6,304 bases of DNA from contig WRKN01000149.1 in NCBI GenBank assembly GCA_009778055.1, positions 1 to 6,304 on the forward strand, written 5' to 3'. The stretch is from Synergistaceae bacterium (GTDB taxonomy: Bacteria; Synergistota; Synergistia; Synergistales; Aminobacteriaceae). Below the pieces are notes generated by a model, which saw only the letters and a program-made list of their open reading frames with translations, had not been told where the DNA came from and did no database searches. The position numbers and the translations under genes are program-made. Shown here piece after piece: positions 1-5,812 of the stretch; position 1 is the stretch's first letter; every line of letters begins with the position of its first letter.

Positions 1-1093
1 CCAGCAAAAACGCCGCGTACCGCAGCATGTCGGCGCAATCGCTCTCAAAATGGCGTTCTTTTTGACAGTCCTCATAAAGCACGAAACCCCAAAAAACATT
101 GTTTACAAACACCGGCACGGCAAACGCCGACAAAGTGCCGAAGGCTTCCAGCGTAGCCGCTTCCGTTTCCGGCATCAACCGGACAGGGCCGTTTACCGTA
201 TCCCCTTCCATGAAAATCCCTTCCCAGCTTGGCACGTACCGGGTGTATGTAGTATTGGTAAAAATATTTGTCGGCTTGGTAGTGCCGCCCGCCTCCCTGT
301 TCCAGCGGTAGATTTGCGACGCGTGCAGCACGCCGGCTTCCTTGTAATTGCGATAGACTGTTATATTGTCAATACCGGCAATATCGGCAATAAGCGTAAC
401 GCCTGCCGTCATGTTTTCTTCAAAGGTATCCTCATTGCGCGAAACGAAAATGACGGATGCCTCATTGAGCGTACCCATCATCAGTTCACGGCGTTTAAGC
501 TGTTCCTCCGTCTGTTTCTGTTCGGTTATATCCAGCCACGAACCGGCTTTTCTGAGGGGCGTTCCATCACTGTCTCTGAATGTGGCGCCGAACGCGCGGA
601 AATGCCTGTACTCCCCGTTTTTCGCCATAACGCGAAATTCGAGTTCATATGCCTCATCGCTGGTACGGTCGAGAATGTACTCAACGCACGTGTCAACCGC
701 CCGTTCCTTATCCTCGGGATGGAGGCGGTCGAGCCAACTGCTGAAAACATTCGGAAAATCGTTTTCATCGGAAAAGCCCAGCGCATGACGCAATTCCTGC
801 GACCACGTGATTTTGTTGTTGGGGTTTAATGGGTCGCCGTACGCCACGTCCATATCCCACATCACCATACCCATGGATTTGCATGTAAGCTTGTACCTCA
901 TAACATCGTACTCAAGAAACGAACGATATTTGCCGAGGGCTGTTTTCAACAAACGGACAGCTTCCGCTTCCTCGTCCGATAAACCGTCGGGGTCAAGGGA
1001 AAAGTTAAAATCACCGGCTTCGGAAGCCTTGACAAAGCGCCTTAACTCATCCAAAAGTCCTCTATTATTTTTTGTGGCATCAGAATTCAACAC
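1..1093 (-). CDS. PAS-GAF sensory protein, probably a hybrid histidine kinase, C-terminus outside the window
   Basis: An open frame of 364 codons runs from a GTG at 1093 to the left edge without a stop. The GTG is chosen because GGGAG lies 8 nt upstream on the minus strand (complement of 1102-1106); the following TTG is an alternative. Residues 1-70 are charged and helical. About 72-195 form a PAS fold of the PAS_3 type: WDMD at 79-82, WSQELRHALGF at 97-107, the LHPEDKERA signature at 124-132, the FRVMAKNGEYRHFRAFG strands at 153-169, and the closing WLDITEQK at 186-193. A helical linker (195-212) leads into a GAF-like domain (about 213-364+) with VYRNY, YRWN and the late GAF strand FWGFVLYEDC at 334-343. 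There is no signal peptide or membrane segment, so it should be cytoplasmic. In proteins of this architecture the GAF is usually followed by HisKA, HATPase and often receiver domains. The output domain is not visible here, so a diguanylate cyclase or other output cannot be excluded. Confidence 0.85.
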   Translation of the reverse strand, partial: MLNSDATKNNRGLLDELRRFVKASEAGDFNFSLDPDGLSDEEAEAVRLLKTALGKYRSFLEYDVMRYKLTCKSMGMVMWDMDVAYGDPLNPNNKITWSQELRHALGFSDENDFPNVFSSWLDRLHPEDKERAVDTCVEYILDRTSDEAYELEFRVMAKNGEYRHFRAFGATFRDSDGTPLRKAGSWLDITEQKQTEEQLKRRELMMGTLNEASVIFVSRNEDTFEENMTAGVTLIADIAGIDNITVYRNYKEAGVLHASQIYRWNREAGGTTKPTNIFTNTTYTRYVPSWEGIFMEGDTVNGPVRLMPETEAATLEAFGTLSAFAVPVFVNNVFWGFVLYEDCQKERHFESDCADMLRYAAFLL

Positions 1094-1139
1094 GATATAT
1101 TCTCCCGTTCCAAAAACTATCAAAAAACGAAGAACTTTT

Positions 1140-1170
1140 ATTGTAACACAGGCCAAACCGAGGCCGTCCA
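1140..1170 (-). promoter_or_regulatory. Putative extended -10 promoter of the PAS-GAF gene
   Basis: On the minus strand, TACAAT (complement of 1140-1145) is preceded by TGT (1146-1148), giving an extended -10 of form TGnTACAAT. A weak -35-like TGGACG (complement of 1165-1170) lies 19 nt upstream, longer than ideal, which fits reliance on the extended -10. Transcription would start near 1133 and leave a leader of about 40 nt before the GTG at 1093. The call rests on consensus matching only. Confidence 0.4.
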
Positions 1171-1184
1171 CATTTTTCACATAG

Positions 1185-1190
1185 TATAAT
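1185..1190 (+). promoter_or_regulatory. Perfect TATAAT -10 box for the plus-strand operon
   Basis: A consensus TATAAT lies 50 nt upstream of the ATG at 1241. No good -35 hexamer is present at 16-18 nt spacing (the region reads GGCCGT), so the promoter may be weak or activator-dependent. On the opposite strand the same bases give TATACT (complement of 1183-1188), so a divergent start from this point is also conceivable. Confidence 0.35.
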
Positions 1191-1222
1191 AACTCGTACT
1201 ATCGGAGTTTTGGATTTTTAGC

Positions 1223-1244
1223 AAGGAGGCTCATGGGCGGATGA
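1223..1244 (+). promoter_or_regulatory. Strong Shine-Dalgarno with a decoy ATG before the real start
   Basis: AAGGAGG at 1223-1229 is a near-perfect ribosome binding site. The first ATG (1233) is only 3 nt away and opens a three-codon frame, ATG GGC GGA TGA, whose stop overlaps the true ATG at 1241 as ATGA. The true start sits 11 nt from the site, slightly far. No in-frame alternative start lies between, so 1241 is kept. Confidence 0.6.
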
Positions 1245-2455
1245 AAAATTGCGCGAAAAAGGCGCTGCTTGTGTTGGCCGCGGTGTGTTTTTTTCTGCTG
1301 CCGGGAACTCTAAAGGCCGGCGCGGCTTCGCCGGAGGAGACCGACGTGGATAAATCCATTTGGACCTGGGACATTTTAGTGGTTCCTCCGGACGACGGAT
1401 GGGACAAAGACGCGGGGACGTCAATTAAAAATACGCTTGAATGGCACCGCCGCGAGGTCTCGGAAATGGGTGACGGAATCCACGGGCACGATATCGATTT
1501 CATTTTACTGCCTCCTTTAACGGAGGAGTCGGCTGAGTCATACACGTTTCCGATGACGCCGCGCACGATTGCCATTTTCAGCTTCGCTTCGAGCCGGGTA
1601 GACGGCCTGCTGGCCGAAAGGGCGGCGGCAAGCGGAGTTCCCCTGATGCTGGGGGGAGGCGAAAACGTATTTTTTTTCAGGCGGGGTCGCATAATGCCTT
1701 TCGTGTTCGCGCTGGATCTGTTTCAAGATTTCCGATGCCGGGCGTTCGCCGATTACGCGCGGTTGACGCTCCCGCGCGAGGCTCGGCTGGGAATTATAGG
1801 AGCGCGTTTTACGCTGAACGAGGAGCGCGAGGCGAAAATCTGTTTCGATCTTTTCACTGACGAGGGATTCAGGCCCATGCCTTTTTGGCAGGACGCATCG
1901 GTCGTCAGTTCCTTTTCCATTGTCGAGCGGGAAATCAGGGACGCCAGCGACGGAGTGCTGATAAGCTACATCGGAGGAATGGGAAGCAAGGAAATATGGC
2001 ACGGCATTACGGCGGGCTACCAATCCCCTTACAGGCTCTGGTACGGAGGCGCTCCGGACAGGTCCTTTCTCTCGTTCCACGGCATGATTTTCGCGGATCA
2101 AAACATGTACCTGGAGGAACGGGGGGGGTTCGAGCAGCTTAGGCGGGATCTATGGAGAACCCGCACCTTGGCGGTGCCCGATATAGTAGCGGCCGGGCGG
2201 GCGAACGCGCTGACGATCTGGCTGACCAAGGGGCTTGCCGCCCTTCCAAGGATAACCGGTCAGCCGAACAGGGAGGCATTTTTCGCCAGCCTCGCAAACG
2301 TCAGCGGGATTCCATTCGGCAACCAGACGTTCGACATTGACCGCGAGACGCACAGGCCGGCTTTCAGACGCGTCTATATACTGGAGGTACGCGGCAGGAC
2401 TTTCTCAGTGCTCGAAGCCCTCGACGTTCAAGGGCTGAAATACTACGATTATTGA
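1241..2455 (+). CDS. Exported periplasmic-binding-protein-like protein (type I fold, ABC solute-binding family)
   Basis: This 404-residue protein starts with a clear signal peptide: basic MKNCAKK, a hydrophobic core at 8-20, and an AGA/AA signal peptidase I type site around 26-29. The mature part resembles the type I periplasmic binding fold of branched-chain amino acid receptors. A first strand, WDILVVPP, sits at 43-50, followed by a helix with TLEWHRREV as in the family's ancestral-repeat start. Alternating strand/helix blocks include TIAIFSF (109-115), GVPLMLGGG (132-140), ARLGIIGARF (181-190) and GVLISYIGG (238-246). The C-terminal GNQTFDIDRETHRPAFRR segment (360-377) and the VYILEVRGRTFSVLE strands fit the closing hinge region. 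No lipobox is seen. It leads an operon with a DRTGG-domain gene 6 nt downstream. No permease or ATPase gene is in view, so it may be an orphan receptor, a sensory accessory protein or part of a transporter encoded elsewhere. The family assignment is from fold-like features, the ligand is unknown, and runs of eight T (1670-1677) and eight G (2121-2128) lie within the gene. Confidence 0.8.
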   Translation: MKNCAKKALLVLAAVCFFLLPGTLKAGAASPEETDVDKSIWTWDILVVPPDDGWDKDAGTSIKNTLEWHRREVSEMGDGIHGHDIDFILLPPLTEESAESYTFPMTPRTIAIFSFASSRVDGLLAERAAASGVPLMLGGGENVFFFRRGRIMPFVFALDLFQDFRCRAFADYARLTLPREARLGIIGARFTLNEEREAKICFDLFTDEGFRPMPFWQDASVVSSFSIVEREIRDASDGVLISYIGGMGSKEIWHGITAGYQSPYRLWYGGAPDRSFLSFHGMIFADQNMYLEERGGFEQLRRDLWRTRTLAVPDIVAAGRANALTIWLTKGLAALPRITGQPNREAFFASLANVSGIPFGNQTFDIDRETHRPAFRRVYILEVRGRTFSVLEALDVQGLKYYDY

Positions 2456-2461
2456 CGAAAA

Positions 2462-2797
2462 ATGAACATAGCGGAAATCTGTGAAGCGCTGGAGCTTGAA
2501 GTGACACATCCGGGGGACGGCGCGCGCGAAATCGAGGGAGTGATAGTCGGCGATCTTTTGAGCCACATCCTCGGCGAAGCCGGCGGGAATTGGCTGTGGG
2601 TGACGATACAGACGCACATTAACGTCGTTGCCGTCGCTGTGCTGAAGGAACTGCCCATGATCATCCTCTCCTCCGGCCGTATGCCGCTGGATGACATGGC
2701 CGAAAAGTGCCGGGAAGAAAACATCGCCCTGGCGGTCACCCCCCTGAGTTCCTACGAGGTATGCCGCCGGTTATGCGCCCTGGGAATCGGGTGTTAG
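2462..2797 (+). CDS. DRTGG-domain protein
   Basis: The 111-residue product matches the small stand-alone DRTGG-domain proteins (PF07085 type) of anaerobic bacteria. A short N-terminal helix (IAEICEALELEV) is followed by VIVGDLLSHIL at 27-37, the characteristic LWVTIQTHINVVAVAVL at 45-61, a strand IILSSGRMP (67-75) and the closing IALAVTPLSSYEVCRRL at 88-104. The DRTGG motif that names the family is not literally conserved; that position reads roughly AREIEGV. In many anaerobes such genes sit near Fe-hydrogenase or anti-sigma/PHP-domain clusters, and a regulatory ligand-binding role is suspected but not established. The start lies 6 nt after the stop of the binding-protein gene and lacks a clear Shine-Dalgarno site, which suggests translational coupling. 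No membrane segment is present, so it is cytoplasmic. Confidence 0.8.
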   Translation: MNIAEICEALELEVTHPGDGAREIEGVIVGDLLSHILGEAGGNWLWVTIQTHINVVAVAVLKELPMIILSSGRMPLDDMAEKCREENIALAVTPLSSYEVCRRLCALGIGC

Positions 2798-2802
2798 TAA
2801 TT

Positions 2803-2949
2803 ATGGGTATGACAGATAAACAATTTCAAAGCTACGTCCGGTTCTTGCTGGACGCCCTGAAAGAAGCAAAGGACGAACCGTCCGAAGACAAGCGCAACGA
2901 AAAGCTGGAGAAAGTGATTGTCAACCTGCAAGCTACGCTTGAAGATTAA
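2803..2949 (+). CDS. Small conserved-looking hypothetical protein
   Basis: A 48-residue, acidic, entirely helical-looking product: MGMTDKQFQSYVRFLLDAL, then a charged stretch KEAKDEPSEDKRNEK and a second amphipathic helix LEKVIVNLQATLED. It begins 5 nt after the DRTGG stop. The ATG at 2803 is preferred because GGGTG (2789-2793) lies 9 nt upstream; ATG 2809, giving MTDKQF, would yield 46 residues. From memory, short proteins starting MTDKQF and shaped as two helices occur widely in Firmicutes-like genomes, some in prophages, with no known function. Its last 17 nt overlap the 3' end of the convergent kinase gene. Codon-level coherence and the operon position support it as a real gene; the function is unknown. 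Confidence 0.6.
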   Translation: MGMTDKQFQSYVRFLLDALKEAKDEPSEDKRNEKLEKVIVNLQATLED

Positions 2950-5392
2950 CCTGCTGATTCAGCTCATCGCGCCGGACGCTGCTCCACTTACCTGGAGGAA
3001 TCCACTGCCGCAGGACTCGCTCAATTTCGGCATGATCCAGGGGTTTTGCCAGGAAATCGTTCATGCCGCTCTCCAGGAACATATCGCGCACGTCGCCCAC
3101 CACGTTGGCCGTCAACGCTACGATAGGCAGCTCCCGGTATTTCCCCTCCGCCAGAGAGCGGATGATTTTCGTCGCGTCTACTCCGTCCATTTCCGGCATC
3201 ATATGATCCATGAATATTATGTCGTAGTCGTTTTGTTCCACCGACATGATGGCTTCGGAGCCTGACACCGCCGTTGTGACCTCGCCGCCGTAACCGGCCA
3301 GAACGTCTTCCGCTATTATCAGGTTGACGTCGTTATCGTCAACCACCAGAATACGCGCGCCGTGGAGCTGTATTGTGGTTTCCTCAACTTCTTTGCCTCT
3401 GTCGCTCCGCCCGTTCGTTTTTTCATCGAGCAGCCTCATCACCACAAGGGTCGTAAGCGGGTTATTTACAGTTTCCACACAAGGCGGCATTTTTTCATTG
3501 ACCATAAGCCCGCGCGCGACAGCCAGCAGCCTTGCGTCCGGGCATGGGATTTTCTGTATTTCCGGGTGGCGTTTAAAATCGAAAAATACGTGCGAATAGC
3601 CGGCAATGTGAGCCGGCTCGTGTATGATACCGCAGGGAATTCCCATTTTTCCAAGTTTATTCACGAGCGCGCGGGATTTTTCTTCGTTTGAAAGCCAAAC
3701 GGCCACCCGGCGCTTGTCATCCTGACAAATTTCGTACGCCGGCCTGGAATTTTCCACCTTTTGCATCACATAAAACGAGAAATGGCTTCCTTCGCCATAT
3801 TCGCTCTCCACTTTGATTTTTCCGCCCATCAGTTTGACGAGATTTTTGGAGATGGCAAGCCCCAGCCCCGTACCTTCGATAGACCGGTTTTTGCGGGTGT
3901 CAAGCTGAGAGAAATTGCCGAACAGCAATGGGACGTCCTCGCTGCGTATGCCTATGCCGGTGTCCCGCACGGAAATTTTCAGCTTGTAGGCGCCGGAACC
4001 GTCAGCGGGCTCCGCGCCGATTGAGAATACAATGCTGCCTTTTTTCGTAAATTTTACGGCGTTGGTCAGCAAATTGATCGCGATCTGTTTTATCCTCGTC
4101 ATATCCCCGATCATCTCACGCGGCATACCGGGGTCGTCGTCAACGATGAAGTCAAGGGGTTTGTCGCCGATACGCACGTGAATCATGGTCGCGATGTCAT
4201 TTATCATGGAACGGATGTCATATTTTTCCGGCATCAGCTCCAGCGCCCCGGCTTCGACTTTGGAAAAGTCGAGAATGTCGTTTATGATCGACAGCAGTTG
4301 CTTGCCCGCGTTTTTGATGTTGCTCAGATACTCGAGTACAGACTTCTGCGGAAAACTGCGCAGCGCAAGTTCGGTCATGCCCAGGATGGCGTTCATCGGC
4401 GTGCGGATTTCATGGCTCATGTTCGCTAAAAACTCGGATTTAGCGCGGTTGGCCAGCTCGGCGGCCTCCAAGCGCCGCTGTTCGGTGATGTCGGTGTAAA
4501 AGCCTTCAAGGAGGTGCGGCGTGCCGTCCGGTTTTTTCTCCACCACGCGGCTGCGTTCCCAAATCCATTTAACGCTCCCGTCCTTCATAACCAACCGGAA
4601 AGTGGTCTCCAGCGGCAAACCGATGGAAAGCGTTTCCGCGTTCAGTTTTTCCAGCGGGTCGACGTCGTCGGGATGAACCATGTCAAGGAATTTTAACGCG
4701 CTGTTGCCCATAAGCTCCTCCGACGAATAACCCGTCAGAGCTTTGCAGCCTTCGCTGACAAAGGTAAAGGTGAAATGTGGCGGGTCGTTGAGGCATTGAT
4801 ACACCATGCCGGGCAGATTGCTCATCATCGTCTCGGTACGGCGCATCAGGAGACGGCGTTCGGCGCTTTCAAAGGCAAGGGCCATGAAGTCGGCAAGGGA
4901 AGAGGCAAAATTTTGTTCTTCTATCGTCCATACGCGTTTTTCAGGAAATTTTTCACAGCGGTCCTGCTCGATGCAGACGACGCCTGCCAATTTGCCGCCC
5001 ACGCGGATGGGGGCGTCCAGGAGCGAGCATATATTGGGGCCGTACTCGTCTACCAAATCGGACAGCACGTTGGGGCTTCTGATGTCGTTTATTACAATCA
5101 GGCGCTCCGAGAAGAGAAACCCTACATACCGCGACCGGTTCGTCAAGTCGAAATCTTCCTGAATGGCGTGTTTCCCGGCAGCGCAGTCATAGTAGGCGAC
5201 GCTTTTGAGAACTTTGGCCTCTTCCGTCGTGCTCCATATCCCGACCCGATCCGTATTCAGCGCGCGACAGCCTTCCTGCGCTATCACACTGGCGGCTTCC
5301 TCCAATATCCCAGCCGAGAGAGCCGGCAATTTCGTGATTTTTGCCAGCGCGTCGCTGAGTTTCCCCGCATACTCATACCCGCTCTCATTCAT
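2933..5392 (-). CDS. Cytoplasmic hybrid sensor histidine kinase: GAF-PAS-HisKA-HATPase-degenerate receiver-receiver
   Basis: The 819-residue protein has no membrane segment. An N-terminal GAF domain (about 25-175) includes VGIWSTTEEAKVLKSVAYYD and the late strand LAGVVCIEQD. A PAS_3-type domain (about 186-306) contains the VHPDDVDPLEK signature and ends FYTDITEQRR. HisKA follows, with the phosphoacceptor H327 in FLANMSHEIRTPMNAILGM. The ATPase has the N box around N440/N444 (NLLTNAVKF), G1 DTGIGI at 477-482 and G2 GTGLGL at 507-512. Residues about 561-656 form a receiver-like fold lacking the acidic pair. The terminal receiver is complete: D685/D686, phosphoacceptor D729 (IIFMDHMMPEMDG), T761 and K783. 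It should autophosphorylate on H327 and relay to D729. No Hpt or DNA-binding output is attached, so a partner elsewhere is expected. The start at 5392 is chosen because GGAG lies 7 nt upstream and a promoter sits just beyond; a longer frame from 5494 would read through that promoter. The gene ends inside the convergent small gene. Confidence 0.93.
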   Translation of the reverse strand: MNESGYEYAGKLSDALAKITKLPALSAGILEEAASVIAQEGCRALNTDRVGIWSTTEEAKVLKSVAYYDCAAGKHAIQEDFDLTNRSRYVGFLFSERLIVINDIRSPNVLSDLVDEYGPNICSLLDAPIRVGGKLAGVVCIEQDRCEKFPEKRVWTIEEQNFASSLADFMALAFESAERRLLMRRTETMMSNLPGMVYQCLNDPPHFTFTFVSEGCKALTGYSSEELMGNSALKFLDMVHPDDVDPLEKLNAETLSIGLPLETTFRLVMKDGSVKWIWERSRVVEKKPDGTPHLLEGFYTDITEQRRLEAAELANRAKSEFLANMSHEIRTPMNAILGMTELALRSFPQKSVLEYLSNIKNAGKQLLSIINDILDFSKVEAGALELMPEKYDIRSMINDIATMIHVRIGDKPLDFIVDDDPGMPREMIGDMTRIKQIAINLLTNAVKFTKKGSIVFSIGAEPADGSGAYKLKISVRDTGIGIRSEDVPLLFGNFSQLDTRKNRSIEGTGLGLAISKNLVKLMGGKIKVESEYGEGSHFSFYVMQKVENSRPAYEICQDDKRRVAVWLSNEEKSRALVNKLGKMGIPCGIIHEPAHIAGYSHVFFDFKRHPEIQKIPCPDARLLAVARGLMVNEKMPPCVETVNNPLTTLVVMRLLDEKTNGRSDRGKEVEETTIQLHGARILVVDDNDVNLIIAEDVLAGYGGEVTTAVSGSEAIMSVEQNDYDIIFMDHMMPEMDGVDATKIIRSLAEGKYRELPIVALTANVVGDVRDMFLESGMNDFLAKPLDHAEIERVLRQWIPPGKWSSVRRDELNQQVNLQA

Positions 5393-5399
5393 TTCATTT

Positions 5400-5403
5400 C
5401 TCC
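5400..5403 (-). promoter_or_regulatory. Ribosome binding site that fixes the kinase start
   Basis: GGAG on the minus strand, 7 nt before the ATG at 5392. Two out-of-frame ATGs flank it: one at 5405 opens ATG GAG AAA TGA, another lies at 5397. Only 5392 is in frame with the GAF domain and well spaced. Confidence 0.6.
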
Positions 5404-5404
5404 A

Positions 5405-5420
5405 TAACTTTATAAAGTTA
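5405..5420. promoter_or_regulatory. Perfect 16-bp palindrome in the kinase leader, possible operator
   Basis: TAACTTTATAAAGTTA reads identically on both strands. It lies directly upstream of the GGAG ribosome binding site, about 6 to 21 nt after the predicted transcription start. A second, imperfect 15-bp palindrome (ATGATAATTCATCAT, 5423-5437) abuts it and covers the -10 box. Size, symmetry and place fit a dimeric repressor site. An AT-rich leader hairpin covering the ribosome binding site's edge is the alternative. Confidence 0.45.
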
Positions 5421-5432
5421 ACATGATAATTC

Positions 5433-5461
5433 ATCATATCAAGGATAGCGGGATTTGTTAA
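5433..5461 (-). promoter_or_regulatory. Sigma-70-type promoter of the hybrid kinase
   Basis: On the minus strand, TTAACA (complement of 5456-5461) and TATGAT (complement of 5433-5438) are separated by exactly 17 nt, each matching five of six consensus bases. Transcription would begin near 5426, giving a leader of roughly 34 nt before the ATG at 5392. This is the best promoter in the window. Confidence 0.55.
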
Positions 5462-5475
5462 GGAGGAAGATTTTT

Positions 5476-5594
5476 GAGCAAAATTTCCGTGCAATGGTTC
5501 GTAGGGGCGGCATTCTGCCGCCTGTGCCGTGTGACCGACAGTAGGAAACGGGCGGCAGAGTAGGAAACGGAAAATCCGTCAGTTCATTTTGCTC
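5476..5594. repeat. Fold-back (MITE- or REP-like) palindromic repeat element
   Basis: The ends are a 9-bp inverted repeat, GAGCAAAAT (5476-5484) and ATTTTGCTC (5586-5594). Nested inside are TTTCCGT (5484-5490) with ACGGAAA (5567-5573), and TCTGCCGCC (5514-5522) with GGCGGCAGA (5551-5559). The last arm can instead close a local hairpin, GGCGGCA-TTC-TGCCGCC (5506-5522). A 12-bp direct repeat, AGTAGGAAACGG, occurs at 5540-5551 and 5559-5570 with a 19-nt period. A small hairpin, ACGGA-AAA-TCCGT, lies at 5567-5579. No flanking target duplication is evident. The GTAGGGGCGGC...GCCGCC style resembles non-coding palindromic repeats dispersed in many bacterial genomes, but copy number cannot be judged from one window. 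Confidence 0.5.
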
Positions 5595-5812
5595 GCAAGT
5601 TCAGGGTATTTTATCCTGATATGCGCTTCGACCTTTTCATAGATTGCGATCTCAATCATGTAGAGGTCGCCAAGCAATTTTCCCGCTCCAGCGCAGATGG
5701 TCATACGCCAGGGGGATGGTATGTTGAGAACGATGTCGCGGAGTTCGCTCATGGTCTGCTCGCTCTTCTCAAACACAACCAAGAGTGACTGTTTTTGATC
5801 TTTCTGCAACAT
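5579..5812 (-). CDS. Small hypothetical protein paired with the nucleotidyltransferase
   Basis: This 77-residue product is not recognised. It begins MLQKDQKQSLLVVFEKSEQTMSELRD by residues 1-26 and carries a distinctive central block, NIPSPWRMTICAGAGKLLGD (30-49). An amphipathic helix ending EKVEAHIRIKYPEL (59-72) follows. It has no signal peptide or membrane helix. The ATG at 5812 has a G-rich upstream stretch (GGGGGGTGG) and overlaps the nucleotidyltransferase by 44 nt; an ATG at 5752, just after that gene's stop, would give 57 residues. The position downstream of a MNT protein is where HEPN toxins usually lie, yet the RX4-6H motif is absent and the protein is shorter than typical HEPN partners. 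The last codons (ASKMN and stop) lie in the terminal arm of the fold-back repeat, so the natural C-terminus may have been altered. Confidence 0.6.
   Translation of the reverse strand: MLQKDQKQSLLVVFEKSEQTMSELRDIVLNIPSPWRMTICAGAGKLLGDLYMIEIAIYEKVEAHIRIKYPELASKMN

Noticed and set aside
50..829. A 259-codon plus-strand open frame
   Set aside because: It lies opposite the PAS-GAF gene, whose minus-strand translation gives clear PAS and GAF motifs. The plus-strand product has no coherent domain pattern and is a shadow.
1274..1288. Lipoprotein lipobox at LAAVC in the binding-protein signal peptide
   Set aside because: The residue before the cysteine is V instead of A/G/S, the cysteine lies in the middle of the hydrophobic core, and a good AGA/AA cleavage site follows later.
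1538..2101. A 187-codon minus-strand open frame
   Set aside because: It is antisense to the binding-protein gene, which has a signal peptide, a strong ribosome binding site and coherent fold features.
4775..5407. A 210-codon plus-strand open frame
   Set aside because: It is opposite the GAF/PAS part of the hybrid kinase, is rich in H, R and F as antisense shadows are, and has no recognisable domain.
5393..5494. Longer kinase start at 5494, adding 34 residues
   Set aside because: The extension would run across the predicted promoter, palindromes and part of the repeat, and lacks a ribosome binding site. ATG 5392 has GGAG at 7 nt.
5567..5581. Terminator for the small gene ending at 5579 (ACGGA-TTT-TCCGT on the minus strand)
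   Set aside because: The stem is only five pairs and is followed by TTCC and not by a T run, so it is better read as part of the repeat.
5720..5740. RDIVLN as a HEPN RX4H motif with H replaced by N in the small partner protein
   Set aside because: In HEPN proteins the motif lies near the C-terminal helix; here it is at residues 25-30 of 77, so the likeness is probably chance.
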